A stretch of 64,000 nucleotides of DNA from Desulfatibacillum aliphaticivorans DSM 15576 (GCF_000429905.1 NZ_AUCT01000002.1:62001-126000); one strand, 5' to 3'. Numbered from the stretch's first letter, positions 27,264-35,693 are shown. Notes: generated by a model not told the origin, from the letters alone. Made by a program: numbers and translations.

Positions 27264-28181
27264 ATGGCGGGTTTTCTAATTCTCATTACGGACGATGAAC
27301 CCATGCAAAGGGAGCTTTTGGAGGAATACCTCAAGCTCTCCCATTACCGGGTGATCCATGCCAAGGATGGAAATCAGTGCCTGGAAATGATGCAGCAGCA
27401 TGAACCGGACCTTGTGCTGCTGGACATCCAGATGCCCGGCATGGACGGCTTCGCCACGTTGACGCAGATTCGGAAAATCCCGGCAATCGCCGACACTCCG
27501 GTTCTTTTTCTTTCCAGCCTGGACAGGCAGCACTTGAAAGTAAAAGGCCTGGAACTGGGCGCGGACGACTATATCACCAAGCCTTTTCATCCCCCGGAGC
27601 TCCTGGCCCGGGTCAAGGCGAGCCTGCGGCGCACCATGCGCTACCGTAAGACCGAAGGGCTCATGGCCGGGGACCTGGCCAACGTGGCTTTGACGGACCT
27701 GCTCCAGAGCATGGAGTTGGGCGCCAAAACCGCCGCCATCCGCCTGGACGGGATGAAAGCCAATATTTACCTGGAGGACGGAGCTCTGGTCCACGCCTCC
27801 ATGGGGCCGTTCACCGGGGAAAACGCATTGGAGCGCATGTTCCTCATGGAAAAAGGCCCGTTTAAGGTGCAGTTCGACCAACTGCCCGAGGATCTGCCCA
27901 AAAGGTCCACCCCTTTGATGGCGGTCTTGATGAACGTCCTGGCGGAAGTGGACGAAATAAACGCCCACATCAACCGCATGAGCAAAGTCCCGGTGAGCCT
28001 GGAGCCCGGGCCGTCCTGGGACAGTCCGCCGGGATTGAAAGACCTCATGACGGACCCGCCCACGCCCTTGCGCGATCTGACGGCCCTCATGGGCGGGAGC
28101 CTGAAAGAGAATTTACTGGCTGTGGTGGACGCGGTGAAAAAAGGAAAACTAAAACCTTCAAAGCCCCGGAATTTGTCATAG
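27264..28181 (+). CDS. Receiver-PATAN (DUF4388) response regulator
   Basis: 305 residues. The receiver domain occupies residues 4-120, with acidic pocket DDE (10-12), phospho-acceptor Asp54 (LVLLDIQMPGMDG) and Lys in DDYITKPF. A DUF4388/PATAN domain follows at about 135-235 (GLMAGDLANVALTDLLQSMELGAKTAAIRL, GALVHAS, GENALERM). The C-terminus is helical and charged. PATAN domains are protein-interaction modules in phototaxis and motility regulators. It lies 32 nt after the kinase gene and is its likely phosphorylation partner. The start at 27264 is supported by GGTGA 5 nt upstream. Confidence 0.87.
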   Translation: MAGFLILITDDEPMQRELLEEYLKLSHYRVIHAKDGNQCLEMMQQHEPDLVLLDIQMPGMDGFATLTQIRKIPAIADTPVLFLSSLDRQHLKVKGLELGADDYITKPFHPPELLARVKASLRRTMRYRKTEGLMAGDLANVALTDLLQSMELGAKTAAIRLDGMKANIYLEDGALVHASMGPFTGENALERMFLMEKGPFKVQFDQLPEDLPKRSTPLMAVLMNVLAEVDEINAHINRMSKVPVSLEPGPSWDSPPGLKDLMTDPPTPLRDLTALMGGSLKENLLAVVDAVKKGKLKPSKPRNLS

Positions 28182-28260
28182 GAGCCTGCGGGCTTCGTTC
28201 CGGGCGGCAGGGAAGCTGAATCCGGCTCCCATGCCCTGAACCATACATTGGGAGACAGAT

Positions 28261-29070
28261 ATGGCCAAGGTCATTACAGTAGCAAGCCAAAAGGGCGGGG
28301 TTGGAAAAACGACCACCGTGCTTAACCTGGGTTACAGCCTGAGCAGGCTGGGCCAGAAGATCCTGGTGATGGACGCAGACCCCCAGGGCGGGATTGCCAT
28401 TGCCAGCAACCTGAAAAAGCGCACCACCCAGGGGCTCGTGGACATTCTCAAAGGCCAGGAGGACCCCTCCAAGCTCATCATCCCCACCAAGGACGACAGC
28501 ATGGCGTTCCTTGGCGTGGGCGCCATGGAGCCGGAAGAGGTCATGTATTATGAGAAGGAGGCCCTCAAGGGGAACCTGTCCAAGACCATCCATGCCATCG
28601 CGCAGCAATACGAAACCGTGCTCATAGACGCTCCGGCGGGCGCAGGAAGCATTGCCTACGCCCTCTTGGCCGTCAGCAACAGCGTCATTCTTCCGGTCAA
28701 TTGCCGGACCATGAACATGAAGACCATGGCCGGCATTTTAAAACTCATTCAACGAGTCAAGGCCAGGGCCAACAAAAGCCTGGCTCTGGAGGGAGTGGTG
28801 TTCACCATGATGGATGAACAAAGCCCCTATCAGCGGGAAATCCAGCAGGAGATCCTCCAGAGCTTTCCACCGTCCATTTTTTTCGAAACCGTCATCCCCT
28901 ATGACGAAATGTTTGAATGGGCCTCCATGCGGTCTGTGGCCGTGGGCATGCTTCCCGACGGACAGGAAGCAGCGCGCCCCTATCTGGATCTGGCCATGGA
29001 ACTGAAAGTCAGGGAACTGCAAAGCAAGATGAAAGGCGCAAGCAATGAAGACGCTGAAGGACTCTTCTGA
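28261..29070 (+). CDS. ParA/MinD-family P-loop ATPase
   Basis: 269 residues. A deviant Walker A motif stands at residues 10-17 (KGGVGKTT), a switch I-like GYSLSRLGQKILVMDADPQGG, and Walker B-like VLIDAPAG. ParA-like ATPases position plasmids, chemoreceptor arrays, carboxysomes or motility machines by binding nucleoid or membrane. No ParB is adjacent, so a chromosome-partition role is unlikely; spatial organisation of the neighbouring signalling proteins is the better inference. The next gene overlaps it by 26 nt, showing tight coupling. Confidence 0.9.
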   Translation: MAKVITVASQKGGVGKTTTVLNLGYSLSRLGQKILVMDADPQGGIAIASNLKKRTTQGLVDILKGQEDPSKLIIPTKDDSMAFLGVGAMEPEEVMYYEKEALKGNLSKTIHAIAQQYETVLIDAPAGAGSIAYALLAVSNSVILPVNCRTMNMKTMAGILKLIQRVKARANKSLALEGVVFTMMDEQSPYQREIQQEILQSFPPSIFFETVIPYDEMFEWASMRSVAVGMLPDGQEAARPYLDLAMELKVRELQSKMKGASNEDAEGLF

Positions 29071-29623
29071 AATACAGGAAGCGGCGCGTATTCTGGACGA
29101 ACTGGCAGGCCCGGCGGCATGGTCCCCTCCCCGCACTCCGGGATTTATGAGGCGCTCCGCGCCCCAGCCCGCCCCGGCGCCCAGGCAGCCCCCCTCAAGG
29201 CCCTCCGCTCCGGCAGCCCCCACCCAACTGCCCCCTCCTCCGCCGGAAGGAGAAACCCGGGGCGCGCGCCTGGAGAACGTCCTGTACGCCATGTGCAAAC
29301 GGGGCGGCTTTATAGGCGCCGTCATCGCCGACGACGACGGCCTGCCTCTGGCCGTTTTTAACAGCCCGGTGCAGGAAGAGGCCATCAGCGCCTTCACCAT
29401 CGTCCTGGGCGACGCTTTGTCCAAGGCGGCCAAGCTCCTGGACCAACACGACGCCAACAATATTTCCATGGACATAAACTATACCGACAAGGTAGTCTTA
29501 CGCAGATTTTTCATCAATGAAATACCATCCTACCTCATGGTGATTTGCTCCCAGGAGGTGGATGAACGCGGTGAAATTGAGCTGTCCATTGATCAGGTGG
29601 CGGGGATTCTGCACGCCCGTTAA
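29045..29623 (+). CDS. Roadblock/LC7-like protein with proline-rich N-terminal linker
   Basis: 192 residues. Residues 1-25 are helical; 30-72 form a Pro/Ala-rich linker. Residues 75-190 look like a roadblock/LC7 fold (LENVLYAMCKRGGFIGAVIADDDGLPLAV, then SAFTIVLGDALSKAAKLL, then DKVVLRRFFINEIPSYLMVICS). The N-terminal helix could contact the ParA protein encoded by the overlapping upstream gene, as the short N-termini of ParB-like or MapZ-like partners do; this is inference. It closes the six-gene signalling cluster. Confidence 0.7.
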   Translation: MKTLKDSSEIQEAARILDELAGPAAWSPPRTPGFMRRSAPQPAPAPRQPPSRPSAPAAPTQLPPPPPEGETRGARLENVLYAMCKRGGFIGAVIADDDGLPLAVFNSPVQEEAISAFTIVLGDALSKAAKLLDQHDANNISMDINYTDKVVLRRFFINEIPSYLMVICSQEVDERGEIELSIDQVAGILHAR

Positions 29624-29777
29624 TGGCGGTCAATTTCTATTCATACCCTTGACGGGCGGGGTAATCGTACCTACATTTTCCAGGTATATGCCCTACTAAG
29701 CGCAGCTATGATGAGTATCGCGCTCCTTGAAAAACCGTCTATTTAGGAACTTTGAAAAAAAGTTCTTGACTTTTAGG

Positions 29778-29793
29778 AATAATTACTATTATT
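29778..29793. promoter_or_regulatory. PerR/Fur-type operator before the Fur-family gene
   Basis: A 16-bp palindrome AATAAT-tact-ATTATT, 10 nt before the chosen ATG and downstream of a TTGACT -35-like box at 29766. Its A/T-rich inverted repeat resembles Per/Fur boxes, so autoregulation of the downstream regulator and possibly the rbr-dfx genes is likely. Confidence 0.6.
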
Positions 29794-29803
29794 GTTCTCA
29801 ACC

Positions 29804-30211
29804 ATGAACGCCAACAATCAACCATATCGCCCCGAGCCCCTGCGCATGACCAATCAGCGCAAAGGCATCCTGGAGGAAGTCCAAAAGGCCAGGCAGCATC
29901 TTACGGCGGACGAGGTTTATGAACTGGTGCGGAAAAAGCAGCCAAGGATCAGCCTGTCCACCGTATACCGCAACTTGGAAAAGATGGCGGACGCCGGCAT
30001 TCTGGCCCGGCTGGAGCTTTCCGGGAATCAAAGGCGGTATGACTGGAACACGGACATGCACCACCACGCGCGTTGCGTGCGTTGCGGCGCGGTGCGCGAC
30101 GTTCCCCTGGATGCAGGCGTGGAGCTTGATCTTGGGAGCCAGGCGATTAACGGCTTCGCCGTTTCCGGCTTTCGTTTGGAGTTTAAGGGCATCTGTGAAA
30201 AATGCCGATAG
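29804..30211 (+). CDS. Fur-family regulator, PerR-like
   Basis: 135 residues. A winged-helix domain (TNQRKGILEEVQKARQHLTADEVYELV, STVYRNLEKMADAGI) is followed by a dimerisation domain with the metal motif HHHARCVRCG and a second CxxC (ICEKC). PerR proteins sense peroxide through Fe-catalysed His oxidation; the adjacent rubrerythrin and desulfoferrodoxin genes support this subtype. I prefer ATG 29804 to TTG 29792 because the latter lies within the operator palindrome. No strong RBS is visible, so expression may be low or leaderless-like. Confidence 0.87.
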   Translation: MNANNQPYRPEPLRMTNQRKGILEEVQKARQHLTADEVYELVRKKQPRISLSTVYRNLEKMADAGILARLELSGNQRRYDWNTDMHHHARCVRCGAVRDVPLDAGVELDLGSQAINGFAVSGFRLEFKGICEKCR

Positions 30212-30278
30212 GCGTTGGCCGCCTATATGCTGCATCAACTTAACCGATTAAAAAAATCTTTGAAGGAGGATAGCAACC

Positions 30279-30854
30279 ATGGCGTCATTAAAAGGCACTA
30301 AAACCGAAAAAAATATTTTGACCGCATTTTCCGGCGAATCCCAAGCAAGAAACCGTTACACCTATTTCGCCAGCAAGGCTAAAAAGGAAGGTTACGTGCA
30401 GATTTCCGCTGTTTTCGAGGAAACCGCCGCCCAGGAGAAAGAACACGCCAAGCGCCTGTTCAAGTTTCTGGAAGGGGGCGAAGTGGAAATCACGGGTTCT
30501 TTCCCGGCCGGCGTCATCGGCTCCACCCTGGAGAACCTGAAGGAAGCGGCGGCAGGCGAAAATCATGAGCATACTTCCATGTATCCCGAATATGCCAATA
30601 TAGCTCGGGAAGAAGGGTTCAATGAAGTCGCGGACGTGATGATGGCCATCGCCGTGGCTGAAAAGCAGCATGAAAAAAGGTACCTGGACCTGGCCGCCAA
30701 CATCGAGGCCGGCAGGGTCTTCAAGCGTGACGCAACCGTTACATGGCGTTGCCGCAACTGCGGATACCTGCATGAAGGAAACGAAGCCCCGGCAGTATGT
30801 CCGGCATGCGCCCACCCCCAGGCCCACTTCGAGCTTCTGGGCGAAAACTGGTAA
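30279..30854 (+). CDS. rbr: Rubrerythrin
   Basis: 191 residues, the classic length. The ferritin-like diiron domain has SGESQARNRY, EKEHAKRLF and AVAEKQHEKRY. The C-terminal rubredoxin domain has CRNCGYLHEG and CPACAHP. It reduces hydrogen peroxide with electrons from rubredoxin in the cytoplasm. The RBS is AAGGAGG. It lies 67 nt after the PerR-like gene and starts the oxidative-stress operon. Confidence 0.96.
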   Translation: MASLKGTKTEKNILTAFSGESQARNRYTYFASKAKKEGYVQISAVFEETAAQEKEHAKRLFKFLEGGEVEITGSFPAGVIGSTLENLKEAAAGENHEHTSMYPEYANIAREEGFNEVADVMMAIAVAEKQHEKRYLDLAANIEAGRVFKRDATVTWRCRNCGYLHEGNEAPAVCPACAHPQAHFELLGENW

Positions 30855-30955
30855 CCGTCAACCATTGATTGCGCCTGCACTCCTCCGAAAGGCGGAGGCT
30901 TTAACGGCGCGGCAAACTTATGGAAAAGCAAATCAACTCAACAGGAGGTTAAAAA

Positions 30956-31330
30956 ATGGCTGAAAGATTCCAGATCTACAAATGTGAAGCATGCGGAAAC
31001 ATCGTGGAAGTTTTGACCGGCGGCGCCGGCGAACTGGTATGCTGCGGCGCTCCCATGAAGCTGTTTACAGAAAACACCGTGGACGCCGCCAAGGAAAAGC
31101 ACGTGCCTGTGGTGGAAAAGACCGCCGATGGCGTCAAGGTGACGGTCGGCTCCGTGGCCCATCCCATGGAAGACAAGCACTACATCGAATGGATTGAGGT
31201 CATCGTGGACGGCAAGGCCTATCGCGAATTCCTGTCCCCCGGCCAAGCGCCTGAAGCCACCTTCTGCGTGCCGGACGGAGACATTACCGTGCGGGAATAC
31301 TGTAACCTCCATGGGCTCTGGAAGGCCTAA
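30956..31330 (+). CDS. dfx: Desulfoferrodoxin (class I, 2Fe superoxide reductase)
   Basis: 124 residues. The N-terminal desulforedoxin-like centre I has CEACG and the vicinal CC (LVCCGAP). The catalytic centre II has the His ligands in KEKHVP, SVAHPMEDKHYIEW and a final CNLHG. It reduces superoxide to peroxide without making oxygen. The RBS AGGAGG is strong. It sits 101 nt after rubrerythrin, which would dispose of the peroxide formed. Confidence 0.97.
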   Translation: MAERFQIYKCEACGNIVEVLTGGAGELVCCGAPMKLFTENTVDAAKEKHVPVVEKTADGVKVTVGSVAHPMEDKHYIEWIEVIVDGKAYREFLSPGQAPEATFCVPDGDITVREYCNLHGLWKA

Positions 31331-31415
31331 AAAACCGTCGCCCCATACTGCGTAAATCCCGCCCCGCTTTTCTCCCTTGCCGGGGTAAAGCGGGGCCTTC
31401 CATAAGGAGGCCCGA

Positions 31416-31571
31416 ATGGCTACATGGAGATGCTCCAACTGCGGTTATCAGATGGAACAGGACGCACCGCCCAACGAGTGCCCGTCCTGCAAGCAAAAAT
31501 GTGAATTTTTGGACGCGTCCTGCTATACGCCGGATTGCGAGGATACCAAGACGGACGACCGGATTAAGTAG
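31416..31571 (+). CDS. Small rubredoxin-like Cys-rich protein
   Basis: 51 residues, translated from ATG 31416-31418 with AAGGAGG 5 nt upstream. The sequence begins MATWRCSNCGYQMEQ and has a second knuckle CPSCK, so a CxxC-N13-CxxC iron or zinc site like rubrerythrin's rubredoxin domain. Three more Cys lie in the C-terminal half (KCEF, SCYT, DCED). It is shorter than true rubredoxin and lacks its aromatic core. It lies between desulfoferrodoxin and the octaheme cytochrome in the same operon. The role is unknown; small electron carrier or metal chaperone are possible. Confidence 0.8.
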   Translation: MATWRCSNCGYQMEQDAPPNECPSCKQKCEFLDASCYTPDCEDTKTDDRIK

Positions 31572-31574
31572 GCC

Positions 31575-33074
31575 ATGGCCCGACGCATTGACATATGGAA
31601 AAAGGGTCTGGTTCCGGCGGTTTTAGCCGCTGGCGTGCTCCTCTTTAATTCCGGCGCCCTGGCGCAAGCGCCTCCCTTGAGCGAGGCCACGGAAGGCTGC
31701 CTGATGTGCCATGAGGAGGCCACCCCGGGAATCGTGGCCGATTGGCGAAACAGCCTCCACGCCAAAACGTCTTTTACCATGGCTGCAGCTGCGCCGGAAA
31801 GATCCCGGAAGGTTTCCTCCCTGGCGCCGGAAGGCGAACTGGCCGAGGTCGCCGTGGGGTGCGCGGAATGCCACACCTTGAACCCGGATACCCACAAGGA
31901 CACGTTCAACCATGAGGGCTTTCAGGTTCACATCGTGGTGTCGCCCAAGGACTGCGCCGTCTGCCACGCCCGGCAGACCGACGAGTACAGCCGGAACAAA
32001 ATGGGGAACGCTCACAGGATTCTGGTGGACAACCCCTTGTACATGACCATGGTGAACGCCATCAACGGCCCGCCGGTCATCAAGGACGGCAAGCCCGTGA
32101 CCACGGCGGCGGACGAGCTTACCAACGCGGAATCCTGCCTGGCCTGCCATGGGACCGAGGTGAAGGTTAACGGTACCCAGGTGCGCGAGACGGATTTCGG
32201 GGATCTGGAGTTCCCGGTCTTGGAAGGCTGGCCCAGCCAGGGCGTGGGCAGGATCAACCCGGACATGAGCGCGGGCGCGTGCACGGCCTGCCACCCCCGC
32301 CACGGGTTTGACATGACCACGGCGCGCAAGCCGTACACATGCTCCCAATGCCACAAGGGGCCCGACGCCCCGGCGTACAACATTTATTCGGTGAGCAAGC
32401 ACGGCAACATCCAGGCGAGTCAGGACAAAGATTGGGACTACACCCAAAAGCCCTGGGTTGCGGGACGCGATTTTAACGCCCCGACTTGTGCGGTCTGCCA
32501 TGCCAGCGGCGTGGAGGACGCAAATGGAAACGTGCTGGCCGAGTCCACGCATCAGATGAACGATCGACTGCCCTGGCGGCTGTTCGGGGTGATCTATTCC
32601 CACCCCCAGCCCAAGGAAGCAGATACCACCGTCATCCGCAACAAGGAAGGGCAGCCCATGGCGACCAGTCTGGACGGGGAATGGGCCAAGGATTTCCTGA
32701 TTGACGAAGCCGCCCGGGAGGAAAGAAAAAACGCTATGCTTGGGGTGTGCGCAGGCTGTCACAGCCGCCAGTGGGCGGAAGGCCATTGGAAGCGCATGGA
32801 AAACACCCTGCAAACATCAGACGCGATGGTCAAGGCGGCTACGGACGTCATGGAGGAAGCCTGGAACAAAAAATACGCCCAGGCGGACAATCTCTTTGAC
32901 GAATCCATTGAACGCAAATGGATGCTCCAGTGGCTGTTCTACGCCAACTCCACCAGAAAGGCCTCCGCCATGGCCGGGGCTGACTATGGAGTCTTTGCAG
33001 GCGGACGCTGGGATATGTCCAAAAATCTGGCGGACATGGCCCAATGGCTTGAAACGCAGAAAAAGTCTCAGTAG
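31575..33074 (+). CDS. Octaheme c-type cytochrome, hydroxylamine oxidoreductase-like
   Basis: 499 residues. A signal peptide (to about residue 30, SGALA) directs it to the periplasm. Eight CxxCH heme sites are visible: CLMCH, CAECH, CAVCH, CLACH, CTACH, CSQCH, CAVCH and CAGCH. The layout, SKHGN, and the long C-terminal helical part (WAEGHWKRMENTL) resemble the HAO family. In non-nitrifiers such proteins are thought to reduce nitrite or hydroxylamine, not oxidise it. It starts 3 nt after the small rubredoxin-like gene without a strong RBS. Its presence within an oxygen-defence operon suggests detoxification of reactive nitrogen. Confidence 0.87.
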   Translation: MARRIDIWKKGLVPAVLAAGVLLFNSGALAQAPPLSEATEGCLMCHEEATPGIVADWRNSLHAKTSFTMAAAAPERSRKVSSLAPEGELAEVAVGCAECHTLNPDTHKDTFNHEGFQVHIVVSPKDCAVCHARQTDEYSRNKMGNAHRILVDNPLYMTMVNAINGPPVIKDGKPVTTAADELTNAESCLACHGTEVKVNGTQVRETDFGDLEFPVLEGWPSQGVGRINPDMSAGACTACHPRHGFDMTTARKPYTCSQCHKGPDAPAYNIYSVSKHGNIQASQDKDWDYTQKPWVAGRDFNAPTCAVCHASGVEDANGNVLAESTHQMNDRLPWRLFGVIYSHPQPKEADTTVIRNKEGQPMATSLDGEWAKDFLIDEAAREERKNAMLGVCAGCHSRQWAEGHWKRMENTLQTSDAMVKAATDVMEEAWNKKYAQADNLFDESIERKWMLQWLFYANSTRKASAMAGADYGVFAGGRWDMSKNLADMAQWLETQKKSQ

Positions 33075-33085
33075 GGAGGTTTAAA

Positions 33086-33265
33086 ATGGCCAAGGAAAGA
33101 TATCAGATCAAATCGGAATGCCCGGAATGCGGGTGCGGCCTTATTTGCAACATGACGCCGGACGAGTTCAGAAAAAAATATGGTGACACCGACGGCAAAG
33201 TTAGGGTTAACTGTGAAAAGTGCGGTAAGGATCATGAAGGCTGTGTGATTCACGAAACCGAATAA
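33086..33265 (+). CDS. Small Cys-rich (metal ribbon) protein
   Basis: 59 residues from ATG 33086-33088 with GGGAGG upstream. Cys pairs at CPECGCG, then a single Cys (ICNM), and CEKCG near the end suggest a zinc-ribbon or iron-binding fold; the start is MAKERYQIKS. It is charged and has no signal peptide. It sits between the octaheme and triheme cytochrome genes. I do not recognise the family. Confidence 0.75.
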   Translation: MAKERYQIKSECPECGCGLICNMTPDEFRKKYGDTDGKVRVNCEKCGKDHEGCVIHETE

Positions 33266-33286
33266 CAGTGAACTAAAGGAATCACC

Positions 33287-33646
33287 ATGAAAGTCAGAAC
33301 GTTTGCTTTGGGCGCTTTATGTACGATATTGGCTGCAGCGGGCCTTATGATTACGGCCGGCTCCGCCGTCTCGCAAAACGCGGGCGCCGCGCAAATGACG
33401 CTTAACGGAGGAAAGACCGGGGACGTCCCCTTTCCCCACGGCCAGCATCAGACCACCCTGGGAAAATGCGACGCATGCCACGGCATGTTCCCCCAGGAAA
33501 AAGGCGTGATCGACAAAAATAAGGCGGACGGCTCGCTTAAATCCAAAGCGGTCATGAACCAATGCACGGGCTGTCATAAAGAAATGAAAAAGGCGGGCGA
33601 AAAGACCGGCCCCACCTCGTGCAGGGGCTGCCACCAGAAAAATTAG
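33287..33646 (+). CDS. Triheme cytochrome c3/c7-family protein
   Basis: 119 residues. A signal peptide ends near AVSQNAG (about residue 32). Three CxxCH sites are visible (CDACH, CTGCH, CRGCH), plus HGQHQTTLG whose His residues can be distal ligands, as in class III cytochromes c. This is a three-heme c7-like periplasmic electron carrier, one heme fewer than classical tetraheme c3. It is the likely electron donor of the octaheme enzyme encoded upstream. Confidence 0.85.
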   Translation: MKVRTFALGALCTILAAAGLMITAGSAVSQNAGAAQMTLNGGKTGDVPFPHGQHQTTLGKCDACHGMFPQEKGVIDKNKADGSLKSKAVMNQCTGCHKEMKKAGEKTGPTSCRGCHQKN

Positions 33647-33697
33647 CGAAAAGGCCGATTTCATCGGCGATACAAGACCACCGAAAGGAGAATCATT

Positions 33698-33856
33698 ATG
33701 GATAGATGGGTATGTACGGTTTGCGGTTATGTTTACGATCCTGCAGACGGAGATCCGGACAACGGCGTAGCCCCCGGAACCGCATGGGAAGATGTGCCCG
33801 ATGACTGGGAATGCCCCACCTGCGGCGCCTCCAAAGACGATTTTGAAAAAGAGTAA
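33698..33856 (+). CDS. Rubredoxin
   Basis: 52 residues from ATG 33698-33700 (AAAGGAG upstream). Standard rubredoxin: WVCTVCGYVYDP at the start, a PGTAWEDVPDDWECPTCG second knuckle and the conserved aromatic residues. It carries one electron at an Fe(Cys)4 centre. Directly downstream of it is fprA, whose product (rubredoxin-oxygen oxidoreductase) uses rubredoxin as donor; rubrerythrin and desulfoferrodoxin are further partners. Confidence 0.97.
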   Translation: MDRWVCTVCGYVYDPADGDPDNGVAPGTAWEDVPDDWECPTCGASKDDFEKE

Positions 33857-33880
33857 CACCCTGTTTTTCGAGTAATTTTT

Positions 33881-33904
33881 GGGCGCCGGTTTCGCCCGGC
33901 GCCC
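33881..33904. terminator. Strong hairpin between rubredoxin gene and fprA
   Basis: A perfect 9-bp GC stem GGGCGCCGG/CCGGCGCCC (33881-33889 with 33896-33904), loop TTTCGC. It has a T5 run before it but no T run after it on the plus strand. It may attenuate or stabilise mRNA between the two genes; a full terminator is less certain. Confidence 0.45.
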
Positions 33905-33936
33905 TTACCTGTTCGGAGGGATAAGGACACAGAATC

Positions 33937-35130
33937 ATGAAGCCCTTGGAAATAGCAAAAGATATTTATTGGGTTGGAGCCATTGACTGGAACATACGGG
34001 ATTTCCATGGATATTCCACGTACCAGGGAACCACGTACAACGCCTTTTTGATCGTTGACGAAAAAGTCGCCTTGATCGATGCAGTCAAGGAGGAATTCAC
34101 CAACGACATGTTCAGCCGGATCAGTCAGGTTGTGGATCCCTCCAAAATTGACATCGTCATATCCAATCATACTGAAATGGACCATTCCGGCGGCCTGCCC
34201 AAGGTCATGCATCGCCTGGCTAAGGACACGCCCCTTTATTGCTCCAATAATGGCATGAAGAATTTAAAGGCCCATTTTCATCAGGAGTGGAACTTCCAGC
34301 CCGTGAAAAGCGGCGACGAACTGTCTCTGGGCAAACGCACCCTTTCCTTTTTGGAAACCCGGATGCTCCATTGGCCGGACAGCATGTTCACCTATCTGCC
34401 GTCGGACAAGATTCTCTTCTCCAGCGACGCATTCGGCCAGCATTACGCCAGCCTGGAGCGCTTTGACGACGAAGTGGGCGAAATGATCATGCCTCACGCC
34501 GCCAAATATTACGCCAACATCCTGCTGCCTTTCTCCCAACTGGTGACCAAGCTGGTGGATCAGGTAACGGAAATGGGCCTGGAAATAGACATGATCTGCC
34601 CGGACCATGGCATCTTGTGGCGCAAGGATCCCGGCAAAATCATCCAGGCTTACGCCGAGTGGGCCAAGCAGACGCCTAAAAAGAAAGTCGTGGTGGTTTA
34701 CGACACCATGTGGCACAGCACGGAAAAAATGGCGGACGCAATGGTGGAGGCCTTTAAAGACTTAGGCATCGAGGCCCGGGTCATGCACATTCGCTCCTGC
34801 CATCGCAGCGAGATCATGACGGAAGTCATGGACGCAGGCGCTGTGGTTGTGGGCTCCCCCACCATCAACAACAATATGTTTCCCACCGTGGCGGACTTTT
34901 TGACCTACATGAAGGGCCTCAAGCCCAAGAACAAGGTCGGCGGCGCATTCGGCTCCTACGGCTGGAGCGGCGAGGCCGTCAAGCAGGTGAACGCGGAGCT
35001 GGAAGCCAGCGGCTTTGATCTGCCCAACGATCCCCTGCGCGTCCAGTACATCCCGGACGGCGACAGCCTGCAGGCGTGCTACGCATTAGGCGAACAGATC
35101 GGCCAGGCGTTGCTGAAAAAGGTGGAATAA
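33937..35130 (+). CDS. fprA: Flavo-diiron protein (rubredoxin:oxygen oxidoreductase, FprA type)
   Basis: 397 residues. The N-terminal diiron MBL domain has His78-x-Glu80-x-Asp82-His83 (HTEMDHSGG), His145, Asp164 and His224 (PDHGILW). The C-terminal flavodoxin domain starts near residue 250 (VVVVYDTMWHSTEKMA) and includes VVGSPTINNN and GGAFGSYGWSGEA. It is a class A enzyme that reduces O2 to water or NO to N2O in the cytoplasm. The RBS is GGAGGG. The following ferredoxin gene overlaps its stop codon (TAATG). Confidence 0.97.
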   Translation: MKPLEIAKDIYWVGAIDWNIRDFHGYSTYQGTTYNAFLIVDEKVALIDAVKEEFTNDMFSRISQVVDPSKIDIVISNHTEMDHSGGLPKVMHRLAKDTPLYCSNNGMKNLKAHFHQEWNFQPVKSGDELSLGKRTLSFLETRMLHWPDSMFTYLPSDKILFSSDAFGQHYASLERFDDEVGEMIMPHAAKYYANILLPFSQLVTKLVDQVTEMGLEIDMICPDHGILWRKDPGKIIQAYAEWAKQTPKKKVVVVYDTMWHSTEKMADAMVEAFKDLGIEARVMHIRSCHRSEIMTEVMDAGAVVVGSPTINNNMFPTVADFLTYMKGLKPKNKVGGAFGSYGWSGEAVKQVNAELEASGFDLPNDPLRVQYIPDGDSLQACYALGEQIGQALLKKVE

Positions 35131-35321
35131 TGAAAGTTCCGGTCGTGGATAACAGTACGTGCGTGGATTGCGAAGGCTGCATTGAGGTATGCCCCGAGAT
35201 TTTTTTTAGGAATAACGCCGGCATGATCCAGGTGAAAGACCTGGATTCCTATCCCGAAGAATGCGTGGACGAGGCCATCAAGTACTGCCCGTCGGACTGC
35301 ATTACCTGGGAGGACGAATAG
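35130..35321 (+). CDS. Ferredoxin, single [4Fe-4S]
   Basis: 63 residues. CVDCEGCIEVCP carries the first ligands and YCPSDC near the end supplies the remote one, giving a Desulfovibrio-type mono-cluster ferredoxin. The ATG overlaps the fprA stop (TAATG), so translation is coupled. It probably supplies low-potential electrons to FprA or to the nearby redox proteins. Confidence 0.92.
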   Translation: MKVPVVDNSTCVDCEGCIEVCPEIFFRNNAGMIQVKDLDSYPEECVDEAIKYCPSDCITWEDE

Positions 35322-35330
35322 GAGAGCGCC

Positions 35331-35681
35331 ATGGAGCAAAAGGTTGTTTTGTTCGCATTCAGGGACGATCCCATGTGCTTTGTCCATGTGCTTTTATACG
35401 CCCTGGACTATGAGGCCAAAGGCTGGGAATCCAAAATCGTGGTGGAAGGCGCCGCAACCAAGCTCATCCCGGAACTGGCCGTGGAAGGCGCGCCGCGCCA
35501 TTCCGTGTTCAAAAAGGTTTTGGACAAAGGCCTTTTCGCCGGGGCGTGCAAGGCCTGCTCCCAGGCCATGAAGGTGCTGGACGAGGTCCAGGCGGCCGGC
35601 CTGGAACTGCTGGATGACATGGCCGGGCATCCGTCCATGTCCGCGTTTCAGGAGCAGGGGTACACCGTCGTCACATTCTAA
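35331..35681 (+). CDS. DsrE-like small cytoplasmic protein
   Basis: 116 residues with an alternating strand-helix pattern of the DsrE/DsrEFH-like fold: KVVLFAFRDDPMCFVHVLLYALD, ESKIVVEGAATKLIPEL and a GACKACSQAM loop with two Cys. Members relay sulfur or bind small ligands. The GGAGAG RBS follows 9 nt after the ferredoxin stop, so it belongs to the same operon and is its last gene before a terminator. Function here is unknown. Confidence 0.75.
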   Translation: MEQKVVLFAFRDDPMCFVHVLLYALDYEAKGWESKIVVEGAATKLIPELAVEGAPRHSVFKKVLDKGLFAGACKACSQAMKVLDEVQAAGLELLDDMAGHPSMSAFQEQGYTVVTF

Positions 35682-35693
35682 TTTGCTGTATGC

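Noticed and set aside
31623..32813. 396-codon minus-strand reading frame
   Set aside because: Antisense to the octaheme cytochrome gene with eight clear CxxCH sites.
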